A stretch of DNA of 64,000 bases from Chiridota heheva (GCA_020152595.1 JAIGNY010001587.1:3912501-3976500); one strand, 5' to 3'. Positions 1-13,622 are shown, counted from the first letter of the stretch. Numbers and translations are program-made. The notes: generated from the sequence alone by a model not told the origin.

Positions 1-181
1 TCGCCCTAGTGAATGGAATGTTCCCCGGACTAACAGGAGTATCTGTGAGTACATGTTCGACAGGAGATGTCCTCACCCCAAAGCAAGATGCAAAACTTAC
101 TAAACTCATTGGAAAGAAGTGTGTAGTTCAGTGTCTCCTTGATGGGAAACTTACAGAAGCATTATGGGATACTGGCGCTCA
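1..181 (+). pseudogene. Gypsy retropepsin, N-terminal part, cut at the active site by a LINE
   Basis: An open frame at the left edge ends in LWDTGA, the aspartic-protease active-site motif D-T-G. The catalytic triplet lies immediately before the LINE junction at 181/182. The continuation (VSILPYSWL) is found at 3531 in the same frame. The enzyme would process the Gag-Pol polyprotein. The separation by 3.3 kb makes the copy non-functional. The gag part lies outside the window. Confidence 0.85.
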
Positions 182-198
182 TATATATATATGAGCGC
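175..198. repeat. 24-bp perfect palindrome at the Gypsy/LINE 5' junction
   Basis: GCGCTC, then six AT steps, then GAGCGC read identically on both strands. The left half is Gypsy coding sequence and the right half is the first bases of the LINE, so the palindrome straddles the insertion point. It may come from snap-back copying of the target during 5' end joining, or be chance plus AT expansion. No clear target-site duplication is visible. Confidence 0.7.
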
Positions 199-369
199 TG
201 CTCATGTGGCGACTCGCTCGCAAAAAGCTCTCTGATATTCATCCCATTTTACCTCATTTTCGTGTGTTTTATGTAATTCTGTCTTTTGTAATCTCTGTAT
301 CTGTGTATGGACGTTCGTTTGTGCTATTTTCAACTTCTTTTGGACATTCTGTGAGTAGTTATATGCATT

Positions 370-1575
370 ATGAAAATTACTTACACCAGCCATTTCCTAC
401 ACTCGCTACGCCCACAGTGTAGTTCTGCGACACAAATCTTTGACTTGCCCAAAGAGATAAAATCTAGGAGGCGTGGGAAGAGAGGGGGCATGAAACGTAG
501 ACTTCGACGTATGGGATGTAAGCCCTATCTCCCCTCAGTGATTATGGGAAATGTAAGATCACTGTCGAATAAGATTGATGAGCTAAGCGCCAATGTGAAA
601 TATTCCAGAGATTTTCGCTCAATTAGCGTGATGAGTTTCACAGAGACATGGTTGCGAAATGATATTGATTCTTCTCATGTGAATCTTGATGGTTTTTCGA
701 TTATTCGGAGTGATAGGACAGGAGAATCAGAGAAAGCCAAAGGAGGTGGATTGTATGTTTATGTGAATAAAGAATGGTGTCATATTAATAACATTTCAAT
801 AAAGTTCAAATCATGTTCCCCAACTGCAAAAATTCTTATTTTGGGACTCCGCCCTTATTACCTACCCCGGGAATTTTCACATGTTGTGCTTACGGCAGTT
901 TACATTCCAAACAGTTCTGTTGCCAAGGAAGCGGCATTGGAGATCAATCAAGCATTGAATGACATTGAAGCTTCTTCACCTGATGCATTTTTCCTAATCA
1001 CTGGAGACTTTGACCGTTGTAAACTCTTGAAAAGCGGTATTCAATATTATCAACATGTTGATTGTGCCACCCGTGATACAGTTACCCTGGACCTTTGTTA
1101 TTCAAATGTGAAACATGCATACGCTGCCACTCAATTGCCTCCTCTTGGACAATCTGATCATAACCTTGTCATTCTGCCACCAAATTACATCCCTATTGTT
1201 CAGAGACAAAAACCCAAAGTTATCCAGACAAAAGAGTGGACAACTGAAGCAGTCAACAATCTCCAGAGTGCTTTTGATCCTACCGACTGGGATGTTTTTG
1301 TAGATTCCAGTAATGACGTCAATGAGTTAACTGAGACTGTAGTGGGGTATGTTAACTTCTGTACGGATCTCTGCATCCCAACAAAGGAGGTTAAAATCTA
1401 TGCAAACAATAAACCATGGATCACTAAACGTATTAAAAGGATTATAAATCGAAAGAAACAGGTGTTTGGTCGAGGAGATTCAAACGAGCGATTGCAGATT
1501 CAAAGAGAACTTCGAAGCGAAATCCGCAAGGAAAAAACAATATACAAAGAAAAGTCCCACTTGAGTCCCACTTGA
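370..1575 (+). pseudogene. LINE apurinic-like endonuclease domain
   Basis: Residues count from the ATG at 370; an upstream start cannot be excluded. A basic leader (residues 33-47) precedes the endonuclease. Visible active-site elements are GNVRSL (Asn 61), FTETWL (Glu 92), GDFD (212-215, usually GDFN) and QSDHN (262-266). The enzyme nicks target DNA to prime reverse transcription. A linker follows, and then the frame runs into an 11-bp tandem repeat at 1553 and stops at 1575. The RT continues in another frame from about 1675, so one ORF2 has been split. Confidence 0.8.
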
Positions 1576-1672
1576 GTCCCACTTGAGTCCCACTTGAGTC
1601 CCACTTGAGTCCCACTTGAGTCCCACTTGAGTCCCACTTGAGTCCCACTTGAGTCCCACTTGAGTCCCACTT
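1553..1672 (+). repeat. 11-bp minisatellite (about 11 copies) inside the LINE coding region
   Basis: The unit AGTCCCACTTG repeats about 10.9 times with no visible mismatch. Eleven is not a multiple of three, so the array puts the endonuclease and RT in different frames. Perfect identity indicates a recent expansion. It lies in the linker between the two enzymatic domains. Confidence 0.95.
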
Positions 1673-1685
1673 CAAAGAGAATAGT

Positions 1686-3338
1686 ATGAAGAAAGTTTGG
1701 AATGGCATGAAGCTCATGAGTGGATACACTGCCAGAAATGCATTTTATGATTCAGGATCCACAACAAACAATTCATTAGAATATTGGAATGAACTGAACA
1801 ATTTTTACAACAGATTTGATTGCCATGATTTCAGTGATACCATATCACGTATGAAAGTAAATCTCGAAGGGGGCACTGATGAGGGTTGCTTTATTTGCAC
1901 AGAGGAGGAGGTACGGAATAAATTTCGTAACCTTGTACCCTCCAAAGTACCAGGCTTGGATGATATTTCTCCTTGATTACTTAAATTATGTAGTGATCAA
2001 CTCTGTAGTATTTTCTGTAACATTTTTAATATGTCTTTTCAATCAGGTATTGTTTCCACAATTTGGAAAACATCATGCATTGTCCCAGTGCCTAAGAAAC
2101 CCAAGGTGTCATGCATGAATGATCACAGACCCGTAGCGCTTACTTCCGTTGCATTCAAATCTTGTGAACGCTTGGCACTGTCACAACTCAAGAAGCATGT
2201 GAACGATTTCATTGATCCATATCAATTTTCCTACCGTAACAATAGAAGTCCGGAGGACGCTATCCTGGTAGCTCTGAATGAGGTTTTATCTCATCTAGAT
2301 ACCAGAGCGTTTGCAGAGAAACAAGGGGCTAATCAACCGACAAAAAATGCCAGTAATTTAGCTAGAATTACGTTTTTTGACTTTTTGTCGGCATTCAATA
2401 CAATTCAGCCTCACTTGTTGGCATCTAAACTCCAAACCATGGATGTTCCCATGTCAATTATTTACTGGATACTGAACTATCTTACTTCTCGTCCGCAGTA
2501 TGTAAGGTTGAATCCACATACCTCGGACACTGTCATTTCAAATACAGGAGCACCACAAGGCACTGTACTAGCACCTTTTCTTTTTAGCTTGTACACCTAT
2601 GATTGCCAGGCAGTGACCGAGTCATGTTCTATCGTCAAATTTGCTGACGATACAGCTCTGATTGGGCTTGTCACAAATGACGATGACTCACATTACCAAA
2701 GTGAAATCAGCAATTTTGTTAGCTATTGTGACCAAAACTTCCTTAACCTGAATGTCAGCAAAACAAAAGAGATGGTTATTGATTTTAGACAGCATTGTAA
2801 TCCTCCTGACCCAATTACAATTGCTGACTCTGAGGTTGAACGTGTGCAATCTTACAAGTATTTAGGTGTAGTAATCAAGAATAAACTCACTTGGTCAGAC
2901 AATACAGATGCCATAATGTCAAAACTCAACTCTCGCCTATATTGCCTCAGAAAACTAAAATCTTTCCACGTCGACAGTAACATTTTACAACTTTTTTATC
3001 GTTCCGTTTTTACATCTGTTTTTAGCTATTGCATCGTTTGCTGGGGTGGTTGTGCCTCCAAGCATGACACCTATAGAATCAATTCTGTCATCAGAAGAGC
3101 GAGTCGACTTTTCAATGCAAGCAATTTACCAAATATAGACTCATTCTACCACTCCAGTCTCGATCGCAAACTTAAGTCCCTCATCGCGGACACCAACCAT
3201 CCATTACACAATGAATTTATGAATAGGTTGATTGCCAGGAGTGGTAGAATGAGGCTTCCAGCTATCGCCACAAATCGTTTTAGAAATTCCTTTGTGCCAA
3301 AAGCCATTTCCTTTCATAATGCCAACCACTCCAGATAG
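1686..3338 (+). pseudogene. LINE reverse transcriptase domain
   Basis: One frame, broken only by TGA at 1974-1976 (probably from a Trp codon), carries the RT. Motifs are NDHRPVALTS, YRNNRSPEDA, FDFLSAFNTI, TGAPQGTVLAP, the catalytic KFADDT near 2640, and the primer-grip and thumb region (YKYLGVVIKN, then ISFHN at the C terminus). The order and spacing fit the Rex1/CR1 group of the Jockey superfamily. With the EN frame restored it would be a protein of roughly 970 residues, normal for ORF2. Confidence 0.85.
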
Positions 3339-3497
3339 TCCATGTGCAATATTTCATATGCAATTTTCTATTTCATTATTTTCATCATTGAGTATATTTA
3401 CTCTTTTATCTTTTAAATGTTTTCAGCTTTTTACTCATTTCATTTTATGTATCATGATTGTATCTTGCGAGCTGAAATTGCCCAGTTTCTGGTGCTT

Positions 3498-3528
3498 AAT
3501 AAAGTTGATTGTATTGTATTGTATTGTA
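3498..3528 (+). terminator. LINE 3' end: AATAAA plus (TTGTA)4 tail
   Basis: AATAAA at 3498-3503 is followed by four TTGTA pentamers at 3509-3528, after which Gypsy coding sequence resumes at 3530. The short repeat replaces a poly(A) tail, as in several CR1-superfamily LINEs that prime on 3' microsatellite-like ends. Confidence 0.75.
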
Positions 3529-3529
3529 A

Positions 3530-6500
3530 AGTGTCAATTCTCCCATATTCTTGGCTTCTCCAAACTACATCAAAGGCAAAATATAGACCAGTAAAGGAAC
3601 TGCTAGAAGAAGATTTGCAACTAGGAATGGCGAATGGAATGGAGTTGCCTTACGAGGGCTACATTGAAGCCACTTTCCAGCTAGCATCTCATCAGGAACA
3701 CACTCCGACACTCACTGTACCCATTCTGATAACGAGGGAACCCATGGACATGCTCATCATAGGATTCAACGTCATCAGTGAATTACTGATGCAGAACAAC
3801 TGTAAAGATTCCATACTCCTATCTGCAATGAGGAATACCTTAAGGAATGTAGCACCAATCAATATAAAACCCCTTATCAATTTTTTGTCAACTGCTGACG
3901 ACGACATTGCATTGGTCAGATCACCACGGATGTCAGTCAAAATACCAAAGGGGCAACCATATCTCTTGAAATGCCATGTATACACGAGGAGTCCAAAGGG
4001 TCTGACTGCCATGTTCGAACCTGACCTCTCCCATCCATGGCCTGAAGGACTTGAGATTTTCGAAACACTTGTTGATATTCCTAGAGGTTTATCCTGTACC
4101 ATCACAATAGCTTCTAGTAATGACAGCAACCATGAAATTGTACTTAGTGCAAGAACAGTACTTGGGACATTGCGGTCAGTAAAAACTGTCCTTTCCGGGT
4201 TGTCAAAGGAAGTTCCAGAGGTAGAGACAGCAAATATCTGCTCTGTCGATGTGAACACCACCCAGGGACAGTGGGACCCACCGGTTGACTTAACAAATTT
4301 GAACAAAGAACAACAAAGAATTGCTCAGGAAATGATAAGAGAGGAGTCAGAGGCATTTGCACGTGACGATAGTGATTTGGGTTGTATCGAGAATCTTCAG
4401 ATGCACATACAACTAACGGATAACCAACCTGTCCAGAAGAACTATATATCAGTACCTCGTCCCCTCCATAAAGAAGTGCGAGATTACTTGATTGATTTAA
4501 TCAATAGGGGTTGGATTGCAAAATCACAGTCGCCTTACTCCTCACCACTTGTATGTGTCCGGAAGAAAGACGGCAATCTCAGGCTGTGTGTTGATTACAG
4601 AGGCTTAAATGCTAAAACCATTCCAGACCGACAACCGATACCAAGGGTGCAGGATGTTCTGAATTCCCTTGGAGGCAACACCTGGTTTTCAACACTCGAC
4701 CAAGGTAAGGCATACCATCAGGGTTTCATGCATCCAAGTAGCAGACCACTCACAGCATTCGTTACTCCATGGGGACTTTATGAGTGGGTCCGCATACCAT
4801 TTGGCTTAAAAAATGCACCTGCTGTATTTCAGCGATGTATGGAAAACATACTGGAAGGATTGAATTGCAACATTTGCATCACCTACTTAGACGATGTACT
4901 AGTGTACAGCTCTACTTTCGAGGAACAGGTTGAAAGATTACGAACAGTACTCCAAAGGATGAGACAATATGGAATGATACTCCGTCCAAGCAAATGTAAA
5001 TTGTTCCAAAAAGAAGTGAAATATCTTGGAAGAATCATTTCAGCTGAAGAGTACAGAGCAGATTCCAGCGATGTCGAAGCTCTGGTGGCTCTGAAAGACA
5101 GAACACCGAAAACAGTTGGCGAAGTGCGACAAATTCTGGGACTTATAGGCTCACACCGTCGTTACATTCCAAGTTTTTCAAAGATAGCCAAACCTTTGTA
5201 TGAACTATTGAGGAAACCTGATCCCGAAGTTGCAACAATACCTGAAAGACAATTCAAGAAAAACGTCAAGATTAACAGAACGAAACGTAACAACCAAACA
5301 CCGTCTAGATCTCCCGTAATGTGGACTGAATGGCACAGGCAAATATTGGGTAAGCTGATTGATGACATGATTACACCACCAATCATGAGCTTCCCAGACT
5401 TCTCCCTGCCATTTGTGTTATATACGGATGCGTCAAACGAAGGCCTCGGAGCTATTTTGTACCAGAAGCAAGGAAATGACATGAAGGTGATTGGATATGG
5501 CTCCAGGACACTATCCGCTTCGGAAAAAAATTATCATCTTCACTCCGGAAAGCTGGAATTCTTGGCTCTCAAATGGGCCGTTACAGAACAGTTTCACGAC
5601 TATTTGTACTATGCACCATTCTTCACAGTTCTTACGGATAACAACCCTCTTACATATGTCATGACCTCAGCACGGCTCAATGCAACTGGCCAAAGGTGGG
5701 TTGCCCAGCAATCAGATTATAATTTCACAATTCGTTACCTTCCAGGGAAAGTCAATAAAGAAGCAGATGCTTTGTCTAGATTACCAAGAAATATTGACGA
5801 CTTCTCAGACCAATGCACAAAAGAAGTTTCTCCTGCAGAGATGTCGGCAGTGATAAAAGCAGTAATGGCCCAGAGAGATGGAGAGGTTGCTTGGATTGAG
5901 GCAGTCATTGTTAATCCAAGCATCCCAGAATTAGCTGGTGCTCCACTTATTGAATCCTTCACCCGCAAGGATATTTTGGAAGCTCAACGCAAAGACCCAG
6001 TCATTGGACCAGTATTGGGATTCAAGAATGAGGACAAAAGACCCTCTCCAAGGAATATTAGAAAACTCCCGAGAAGTGTTTCAAATTTGTTGTGTGAATG
6101 GAAGAAGCTGGTGGTGGACGACAATGGTATCCTTTACAGGCAGACAACAGTGCGAAAACAGTTAGTGCTCCCCAAATGCTTCCGACATTTGGTGTATAAG
6201 GAACTTCACCAGGAAATAGGACATCTGGGATCTGAGAGAGTGACGGCTCTGACAAGAGACAGATTCTTCTGGCCGAAAGTGCAAAGAGATATCGAGCATT
6301 TCACTATGAAAGTTTGCCCATGTGTGATGCAGAAGAAACCAAATAGACAAAACAAAGCTCCTTTAACACAAATCACTACAACCCAACCATTTGAACTGAT
6401 CAACATTGATTTCCTGCACTTGAAAAGAAGCAGTGGTGGCTTTGAATACATACTCGTGATTACCGACCGCTTTACAAAGTTTAGCCAAGCATACCCCGCC

Positions 6501-7859
6501 CGTAACAAGTCAGCCAAGACAGCGGCAGACACAATTTTCAATGACTTTATTCTGAGGTTTGGATTTCCACAGCGGATTCACCATGACCAAGGTGGGGAAT
6601 TCCAGAATAGACTCTTCAAGAAGTTACACGAATACTTAAAGATTTCGTCATCACGCACAACCCCTTACCATCCAGAGAGGAACGGACAGGCCGAACGCTA
6701 CAACCGAACACTTCTATCCATGTTGCGTACACTACCAGAGTCACAAAAGTCAAACTGGAAGGACTCCCTGAACAAGGTTGTACATGCCTACAACTGTACG
6801 CGCCACGACATCACAGGGTTTTCCCCATTCTTCCTTTTATTTGTAAGATCACCACGACTCCCAGTTGATCTCATGTTTAGACTTTCTTTGAACGAGCCCA
6901 CTGCCAAGAACCCCACGGATCTTGCTGAAAGATGTAGGAATCAAATGAAAGAAGCCTACGCTCTTGTGAACAAGAGAACCAAACAATCAGGGGTCAAAAA
7001 TAAAACTTATTACGACAAGAAAACAAACTGTGGAGGTCTTCAAGTAGGCGATAGGGTCCTTGTGCGCAACTCTGCCAATTTGGGAGGTCCAAGCAAGTTA
7101 AGATCCTTTTGGGAAGATGCGGTACATGTGGTTGTGAAACAAATGAATCCAGACTCGCCCGTTTACGAAGTGCAACCCCAAAAGGAAAATGGAAAGCCTC
7201 GAGTGGTTCATCGTAATCTCCTTCTCCCGTGTGACTTCATTCAGCTGGAATCTCTTCCTCCGTTTAAGAATAACCCAGCAGAGGCTCAACAGGTGATTAA
7301 TTCTAATCCCACGATAACCAAGGCAGCAGCAGCAGAATGTTGTAGTGCAGTGGACATTGAATCGGAGATCCCTTCTCCCCTTACATCACCGAGCACCAGA
7401 ATTCCAGGAGACCAAGAAGGAAGTGCATTTAACTCTTCACCAGATCAGCATGAACAACCACCCTCAGAGTCTAACACCATGTCTTCTAGTGACACTGACA
7501 ATCAACCAACTAGTAATCAGCAACACACTACTGCCACCAGAGAAAGGAGTTCTTACAGTCCTTCGACACCAGAACTAGAGCGACCCATCCTGGCAAATGA
7601 AGAATCCCATGGAAACACACACCCAACGAGGAACCGGCGTCCTGTTATAAGGTTGCAATATGACCGACCAGGTGTTCAGTCGTACCACAACCCACAGGTT
7701 GATGCTCTGTATGATACTAGAAGCAGTCTGTTCCCAGGATCATCCCAACAATGGTATGAATCACTGTACCTGCCCACCGTGGGATACCCTTGGCACCAGA
7801 TGAACTTACTCCAGTGGCCGAACAGCCAGTGGTACCAACAACAACCACATCAATTATAG
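3530..7859 (+). CDS. pol: Gypsy Pol: protease end, RT, RNase H, integrase, tail
   Basis: The frame is uninterrupted from the LINE junction to TAG at 7857. Domains in order: the rest of the retropepsin (3531-3800); RT with [18 protein letters not shown] and catalytic YLDD at 4883-4894; RNase H with YTDAS near 5427 and a second Asp in LTDNNPLTY; integrase with a zinc region ([11 protein letters not shown] spacing unusually short) and a D-D-E core: Asp in INIDFLHL, Asp in HHDQGGEF, Glu in GQAERYN. A GPY/F-like module (VGDRVLVRN) and a Ser/Pro/Gln-rich C-terminal tail follow. Length and order are typical. It would act in the cytoplasmic particle and, for integrase, on nuclear DNA. The N-terminal part is separated by the LINE. 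Confidence 0.92.
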
Positions 7860-8419
7860 AGTGATGTTGAAACGTGACCCTTAGAGTGATAATATCAAGT
7901 ATGAAGGTAACTGATGTGAATAAAATGGGTTGACAGCTTGTTTGTGTGATGTTGAGATAATTGTGTGATACCCATTTGAGCACTGGTGTGGACAAAATAT
8001 TTTTTTTGTGAGTATTTATTGGTGAAGATACAGAGTATCTAGAGTGTCAATTTCTGTGGAACCGCGCAATTCCTTGTTGAAACTGATCTCGAACAGTCAC
8101 AGTTATGGGAAGAAACTGTAATGACTCGTCTAAGGATTATTCCTTATCAATGAATTATCATACTCATGTTTCCCTTACACCCATTTCTATCAATAACCTT
8201 ACCAAGATAACCAAATGTTGAGAGTATTTTCTGTGATTTATCAAAGCAAACTTTTGAGGGACAACGAAAGATGTGGTTGGACTTATGTAAATAATAGTAC
8301 AAAATTTGATAGACTAGGTTAGATAGAAGAAAATTACCTTAACGTGACCTTCCAGGAATGCAAAATTTGCAATTATGCCAATTACCTTAAAATTGGGCAC
8401 TCTTTTTCTCGCAGGGGAG
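7860..8419 (+). other. Gypsy 3' untranslated region
   Basis: This AT-rich stretch between the pol stop and the purine run GCAGGGGAG at 8411-8419 has no ORF worth calling. The purine run is a plausible polypurine tract for plus-strand priming. Confidence 0.5.
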
Positions 8420-9948
<1,529 letters not shown>

Positions 9949-9976
9949 CCCCCTAAATATTTGTGTCATATGCAAG

Positions 9977-10393
9977 ATGAACAGGAAAGTCTACGTACAA
10001 GACCCTCAGATATATGAAAAATATTACATCAACCAGATTGGTAGTGGCATACCCGTGTTTCGAGGAACACCAGTACAACAAGGTTATGGCCTTGGTGGTC
10101 TTCTCGGTGGACTTTTTTGATCAGTAGTACCTCTTTTGAAACGTGGAGCAGCTGCTCTTGGAAGAGAGGCCCTTTCATCAGGTATGGAGATAATGGATGA
10201 CACTCTAAGAGGCAAGCCATTGAAAGAAGCCATACGCCACCGTGCAAGCACTTTTGCAAGAAAACTTACTTCCCGAGCATTACACGGTTTGAACCAGAAA
10301 TTTGGAGGCAAAGTTCAGTCTACACGGCAACAGAAATTTATAAAGCGTCGTGGCACACCTTCTAAAATCATTTCCAAAAACGTTAAGCACTAG
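9977..10393 (+). pseudogene. small Polinton virion-core/membrane-active-like protein
   Basis: A 138-codon frame starts at ATG 9977. The N-terminal part has GSGIPVFRGTP and a glycine-rich GYGLGGLLGG, followed by a basic helix-rich half ending KHRAST-type sequence. This layout matches small proteins encoded between penton and hexon in Polintons and adintoviruses, compared in the literature with adenovirus core or membrane-lytic proteins. A single in-frame TGA at 10118-10120, consistent with CGA to TGA, breaks it. The start is supported by spacing (28 bp after the penton stop). Confidence 0.6.
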
Positions 10394-10443
10394 AAAAGAC
10401 CTGTTGATATTTCTAATTAAATTGATTCCGTTTATTTCTTACA

Positions 10444-11783
10444 ATGGCACTTGCAGATGCACACTCTTGTATTTGCACTAAAACAGAATTGGACCTGTTT
10501 ACAGTCCCACCAACACAAACGAGCATAGCTAAAGGAAGATGGGTCAGTTATAACCCTGTTTCATCATTATCGTCAGGGTCACCGATTGAGTTTCAAGTTG
10601 CGGGAACAGCAGAGGAGTATGTCGATTTATCACAAACCATGATGTTTGTAAAAAGCCAAGATTCTCAATGGTAACGGAAGTGACTTGGCAGAAAATGCAC
10701 CCGTGGGACCCGTAAACCTCTTTCTTCAATCCCTGTTCAGTCAGGTGGATGTCAGTTTGAATGAAAAACTAGTGTCTCAGTCCTCTGCCACTTCCCCCTA
10801 TCGGGTTATGATAGAGACATTGTTGAATTATGATTACGGTGCCAAGCAGACCCAGTTAACAACACAACTATTTTTTAAAGACACAGCGGGAAGAATGGAC
10901 GCTGTAAACCCTATTGCTGAGGAAGCAAGGAGAAATCACGGATTGGCTCAGCTTTATACCTTCACTTAACAAAGTAAAACTGTACATATGGTTGGCCCCA
11001 TTTACTGTGATATCTTTCATCAGAAAAAATACCTTTTGAATATGACAGATTTGAAAGTAAAGCTAAACCGTTCGAAAGATACATTTTGTTTAATGGCACA
11101 TGGACCTGCAGTGGATTACAAAGTAACTATTCTAGAGGCTAGTTTACTTGTAAGGAAAATCAAACTTGATCCTGGAGTTGTTTTAGCCCATGCCAAGGGA
11201 TTAGAAATTAGTCCAGCAAAATACCCCACAACTCGCGTTGAAATGAAGACATTTTTTATTCCAGCTGGTAATCTGTCAATACATAAAGACAATCTTTTTC
11301 TGGGTACACTTCCGAAACGTATCGTAGTCGGATGTGTCACCAATACATCATTCAACGGAAGCATACGGGATAATCCTTTTAACTTTCATTATTTTAACAT
11401 CAATTACATTTCTCTATCAGTAGATGGTGAGCAGTTACCACATAAACCTTTAAAACCAAATTTCTCTGCGGCAGTCGGTCAGAATTATGTTTTGTCTTAT
11501 CAGACACTTTTTTCAGGGTAAGATAAACTGTACGTGGATCGGGGGAGGCTATTTCCAGAGAAAAGTATGGTAAAGGATACACTCTCTTTGCATTTGATTT
11601 GACCCCAGATTTAGCAGCTGGTGGAGGGGGCATTTTATTCTTGTGAAACATGGAAACGTAGCTCTGGAACTTCATTTTTCAGAGGCTCTTCCACAAATAG
11701 TGAATATCGTAGTGTATGCAGAACATGAAAATGTCATCCTGATTGATAAAAGCAGGAATGTTATCCCTGATTTGGCCATTTGA
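10444..11783 (+). pseudogene. major capsid protein (hexon-like, double jelly-roll), broken
   Basis: The N terminus at ATG 10444 (HSCICTKTELDLF, VPPTQTSI) is the characteristic start of the Polinton major capsid protein. Further landmarks are GPVNLFLQSLFSQVDVSL, FKDTAGRMD, RSKDTFCL, LAHAKGLE, RIVVGCV and PFNFHYF. Breaks: a one-base gain in an A-run near 10651, TAA at 10967, TAA at 11519, and shifts in two G-runs near 11541 and 11625. The last segment (LFAFDLTPDLAAGG) ends at TGA 11781. The product would form the capsomers of an icosahedral particle; this copy cannot. Confidence 0.85.
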
Positions 11784-11803
11784 CTTTAATGTACGGTTAG
11801 GCC

Positions 11804-12301
11804 ATGAATACTTTACAACTACTTAAAGTCTTGGATTCTGATACCTTTACGAAACAAATTGTTAGGGATGTGTTACCATCAGATCACTTACCACAAAATG
11901 TGAATTCTTATTCTTCCATTTACGTTGTGAACACAGATTCAAGTTCTAAGCCTGGATCACATTGGGTCGTATTTTATTCCAACGCCAGTCGACATGAATA
12001 ATTTTTTGATTCTTATAGAGAAAACCCAGCAATATACAACCCCCTTTTTAAAGCTTTTTTAAACAAACATTCTCTTCACTGGAATTGGAATACCAAAAGA
12101 CTTCAAGACATAATGTCTACGTCATGTGGGCATTATTGTCTCTACTATGCACTTCACAGATGTAGAAATATCTCCATGGAGTCCATTGTTCACAACTTTA
12201 CAAAAGATTTGAAGAAAAATGATTGTCAAGTGACCGCTTTTATTCAGCGTCATTTTGATATTCAAGAACCTGTGTTTAATCCCTCCTTTTTGAAAATGTA
12301 G
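11804..12301 (+). pseudogene. adenain-like cysteine protease, one nonsense codon
   Basis: A single frame of 165 codons has TAA at 11999-12001. Catalytic landmarks are GSHWVVFY (His), FFDSY just after the stop, and STSCGHYCLYYALH (nucleophile Cys). These follow the order of the Ulp1/adenain family that matures Polinton and adenovirus capsid precursors. It starts 20 bp after the capsid stop. Length is normal for the family, so the lesion is limited to one codon. Confidence 0.8.
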
Positions 12302-12617
12302 GTGGCACGTGCTCTATTTCAATCTCTCTACTAAGATTTATAAGTAAACTAATAAAGTCAAAAATACAAGTTTCATTGTAATCAGTTTTGTATTATACAG
12401 TTCATCAAATATACAGTACATATGTTAACAAGTTTTTTGTATCTTTTGCCATCTCTATCCACTTGTTGCTATTCTCTACAATAAATTGTACACATTAACT
12501 GAAATACATCAAACTTAATTACAACTTACGATTACAAATAATTCCCACTTTGAGATTCATCTCAAAATGATTCCCACTTTGGACTTAATGTAATTGATTT
12601 TTTTCTGGAGGCACTTC
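12302..12617. terminator. convergent gene junction with AATAAA at 12351
   Basis: The rightward block ends at 12301 and the leftward block at 12618. AATAAA at 12351-12356 could serve the plus-strand transcripts. A short direct repeat (ATTCCCACTTTG, near 12541 and 12570) lies here. No gene is seen in this interval. Confidence 0.5.
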
Positions 12618-13270
12618 TTAATGGAGTGGAAAAAAGCTGATGTTCTTTGATTTTTCTAGCATGTCCAAGAACCTTTCACGACGTTTCGAATTGGTAATCA
12701 AAGAGGCTGGAATATTCATCTCAGCCAGTGATTGCATCAATTTTTCCATACCAACAGGTTCTGGAACTTTTCTAGATCTCGTAGACGTGTCATATAAAAG
12801 ATCTACAATATTTGAACCTGAAATAACTTCATTGTTGATCACCAGTTTCCCCCTCCCAATTCACCCTAAAGAAGGAATCGTTTTAATCTTTTTGATTAAT
12901 TGTTTCGTCTTTTTCAACATTTGATTTGGAACAAGTTTATAAATATCTTCTAAAATAAAGTGTGATGATAGGTCATCCTTTTGCAACAACGGTTTCTGAT
13001 CGGTTAGTGTCTGAAGATCTCTTCGTGGTTCCTGTTGAACTTCCAATGAAAGGGGGTTTGAGCTTTCTTAAATGTGAGAAATTTACGTAAAGCTTCTTGA
13101 TATTCTCTGCCTTTTTCTTCTGGAGTGAGAGAACCTTGTTGCAGAATGTTGGTCATCTCTTGGTCCAACTGGGACAAGTTCTTTTGTTCTGTAGTTTTAG
13201 ACGAACAGCGATTTTGAAGACCTTCCAAGGTGTCTGGATTGATCAAAACAAGTTTCTTTGTATGCTCCAT
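12618..13270 (-). pseudogene. Polinton accessory protein with GSNIVDLL motif
   Basis: It starts at ATG 13270 (MEHTKKLVLINP), continues through an acidic/basic helical middle, and ends with VISGSNIVDLLYD, then FFPLH. The motif of a glycine-rich turn followed by GSNI.DL recurs in Polinton-encoded proteins of unknown function (from memory). A frameshift near 13040 and an in-frame TGA at about 12862 (likely from Trp) break it. It is transcribed leftward, last in the minus-strand block, 1 bp after the small basic protein. Confidence 0.6.
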
Positions 13271-13271
13271 G

Positions 13272-13622
13272 CTATGCTATCGACGTGGAATGGCTGACAA
13301 TAATGACCCTAATAGGGGCAGAAACAGTACTCAGCAACAAGCTGACCAATCCACCCTGTTGTATGATAATTTTCTTCCGTTTAGCACGTGCCAATTTTTT
13401 CTTAGTTAAAGAACGTAACTCGTGTCGATGAGGCCGAAGTTTCTTTTTTTGAAGATGAGTTAGTGGAACATTTCCTTTTAATACGTTATGAGCACACTCC
13501 CCCATGCTATGAAAGAAACCGTCAGGTGCACCTCGTAGCAGATTTTGTCTTTTTCTTCCTTTAGCTTTTGCTACGACTTGAAGCAGCGGAAGGTGGTCCT
13601 TTAAACAACGAGACATGGTCAT
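13272..13622 (-). CDS. small basic Polinton protein, intact (116 aa)
   Basis: This is an intact frame among broken neighbours. It has DHLPLLQVV at the N terminus, GECAHNVLKGNVPLT in the middle, then basic runs (KKKLARAKRKK), and a hydrophobic C-terminal stretch (GGLVSLLLSTV). Proteins of this shape recur beside the packaging ATPase of Polintons and may be nucleic-acid condensing virion proteins; that role is inferred. Its ATG overlaps the ATPase stop (ATGA), as in compact viral gene arrays. Confidence 0.65.
   Translation of the reverse strand: MTMSRCLKDHLPLLQVVAKAKGRKRQNLLRGAPDGFFHSMGECAHNVLKGNVPLTHLQKKKLRPHRHELRSLTKKKLARAKRKKIIIQQGGLVSLLLSTVSAPIRVIIVSHSTSIA

Larger units (their letters stand above)
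182..3529 (+). mobile_element. Rex1/CR1-group non-LTR retrotransposon nested in the Gypsy protease
   Basis: The element has an AP-type endonuclease followed by a reverse transcriptase, and ends in AATAAA at 3498 and four TTGTA units. Pentanucleotide tails of this kind are common in CR1-superfamily LINEs. The endonuclease (GDF, SDHN) and RT (TGAPQG, KFADDT) resemble the Rex1-type elements abundant in fish and invertebrates. The exact clade is not assigned. The copy is dead: a tandem-repeat expansion shifts the frame between the domains, and a TGA stops the RT at 1974. Confidence 0.85.

Noticed and set aside
1442-1729. Minus-strand frame with Trp-Asp-Ser-Ser repeats
   Set aside because: Shadow of the 11-bp minisatellite in the LINE.
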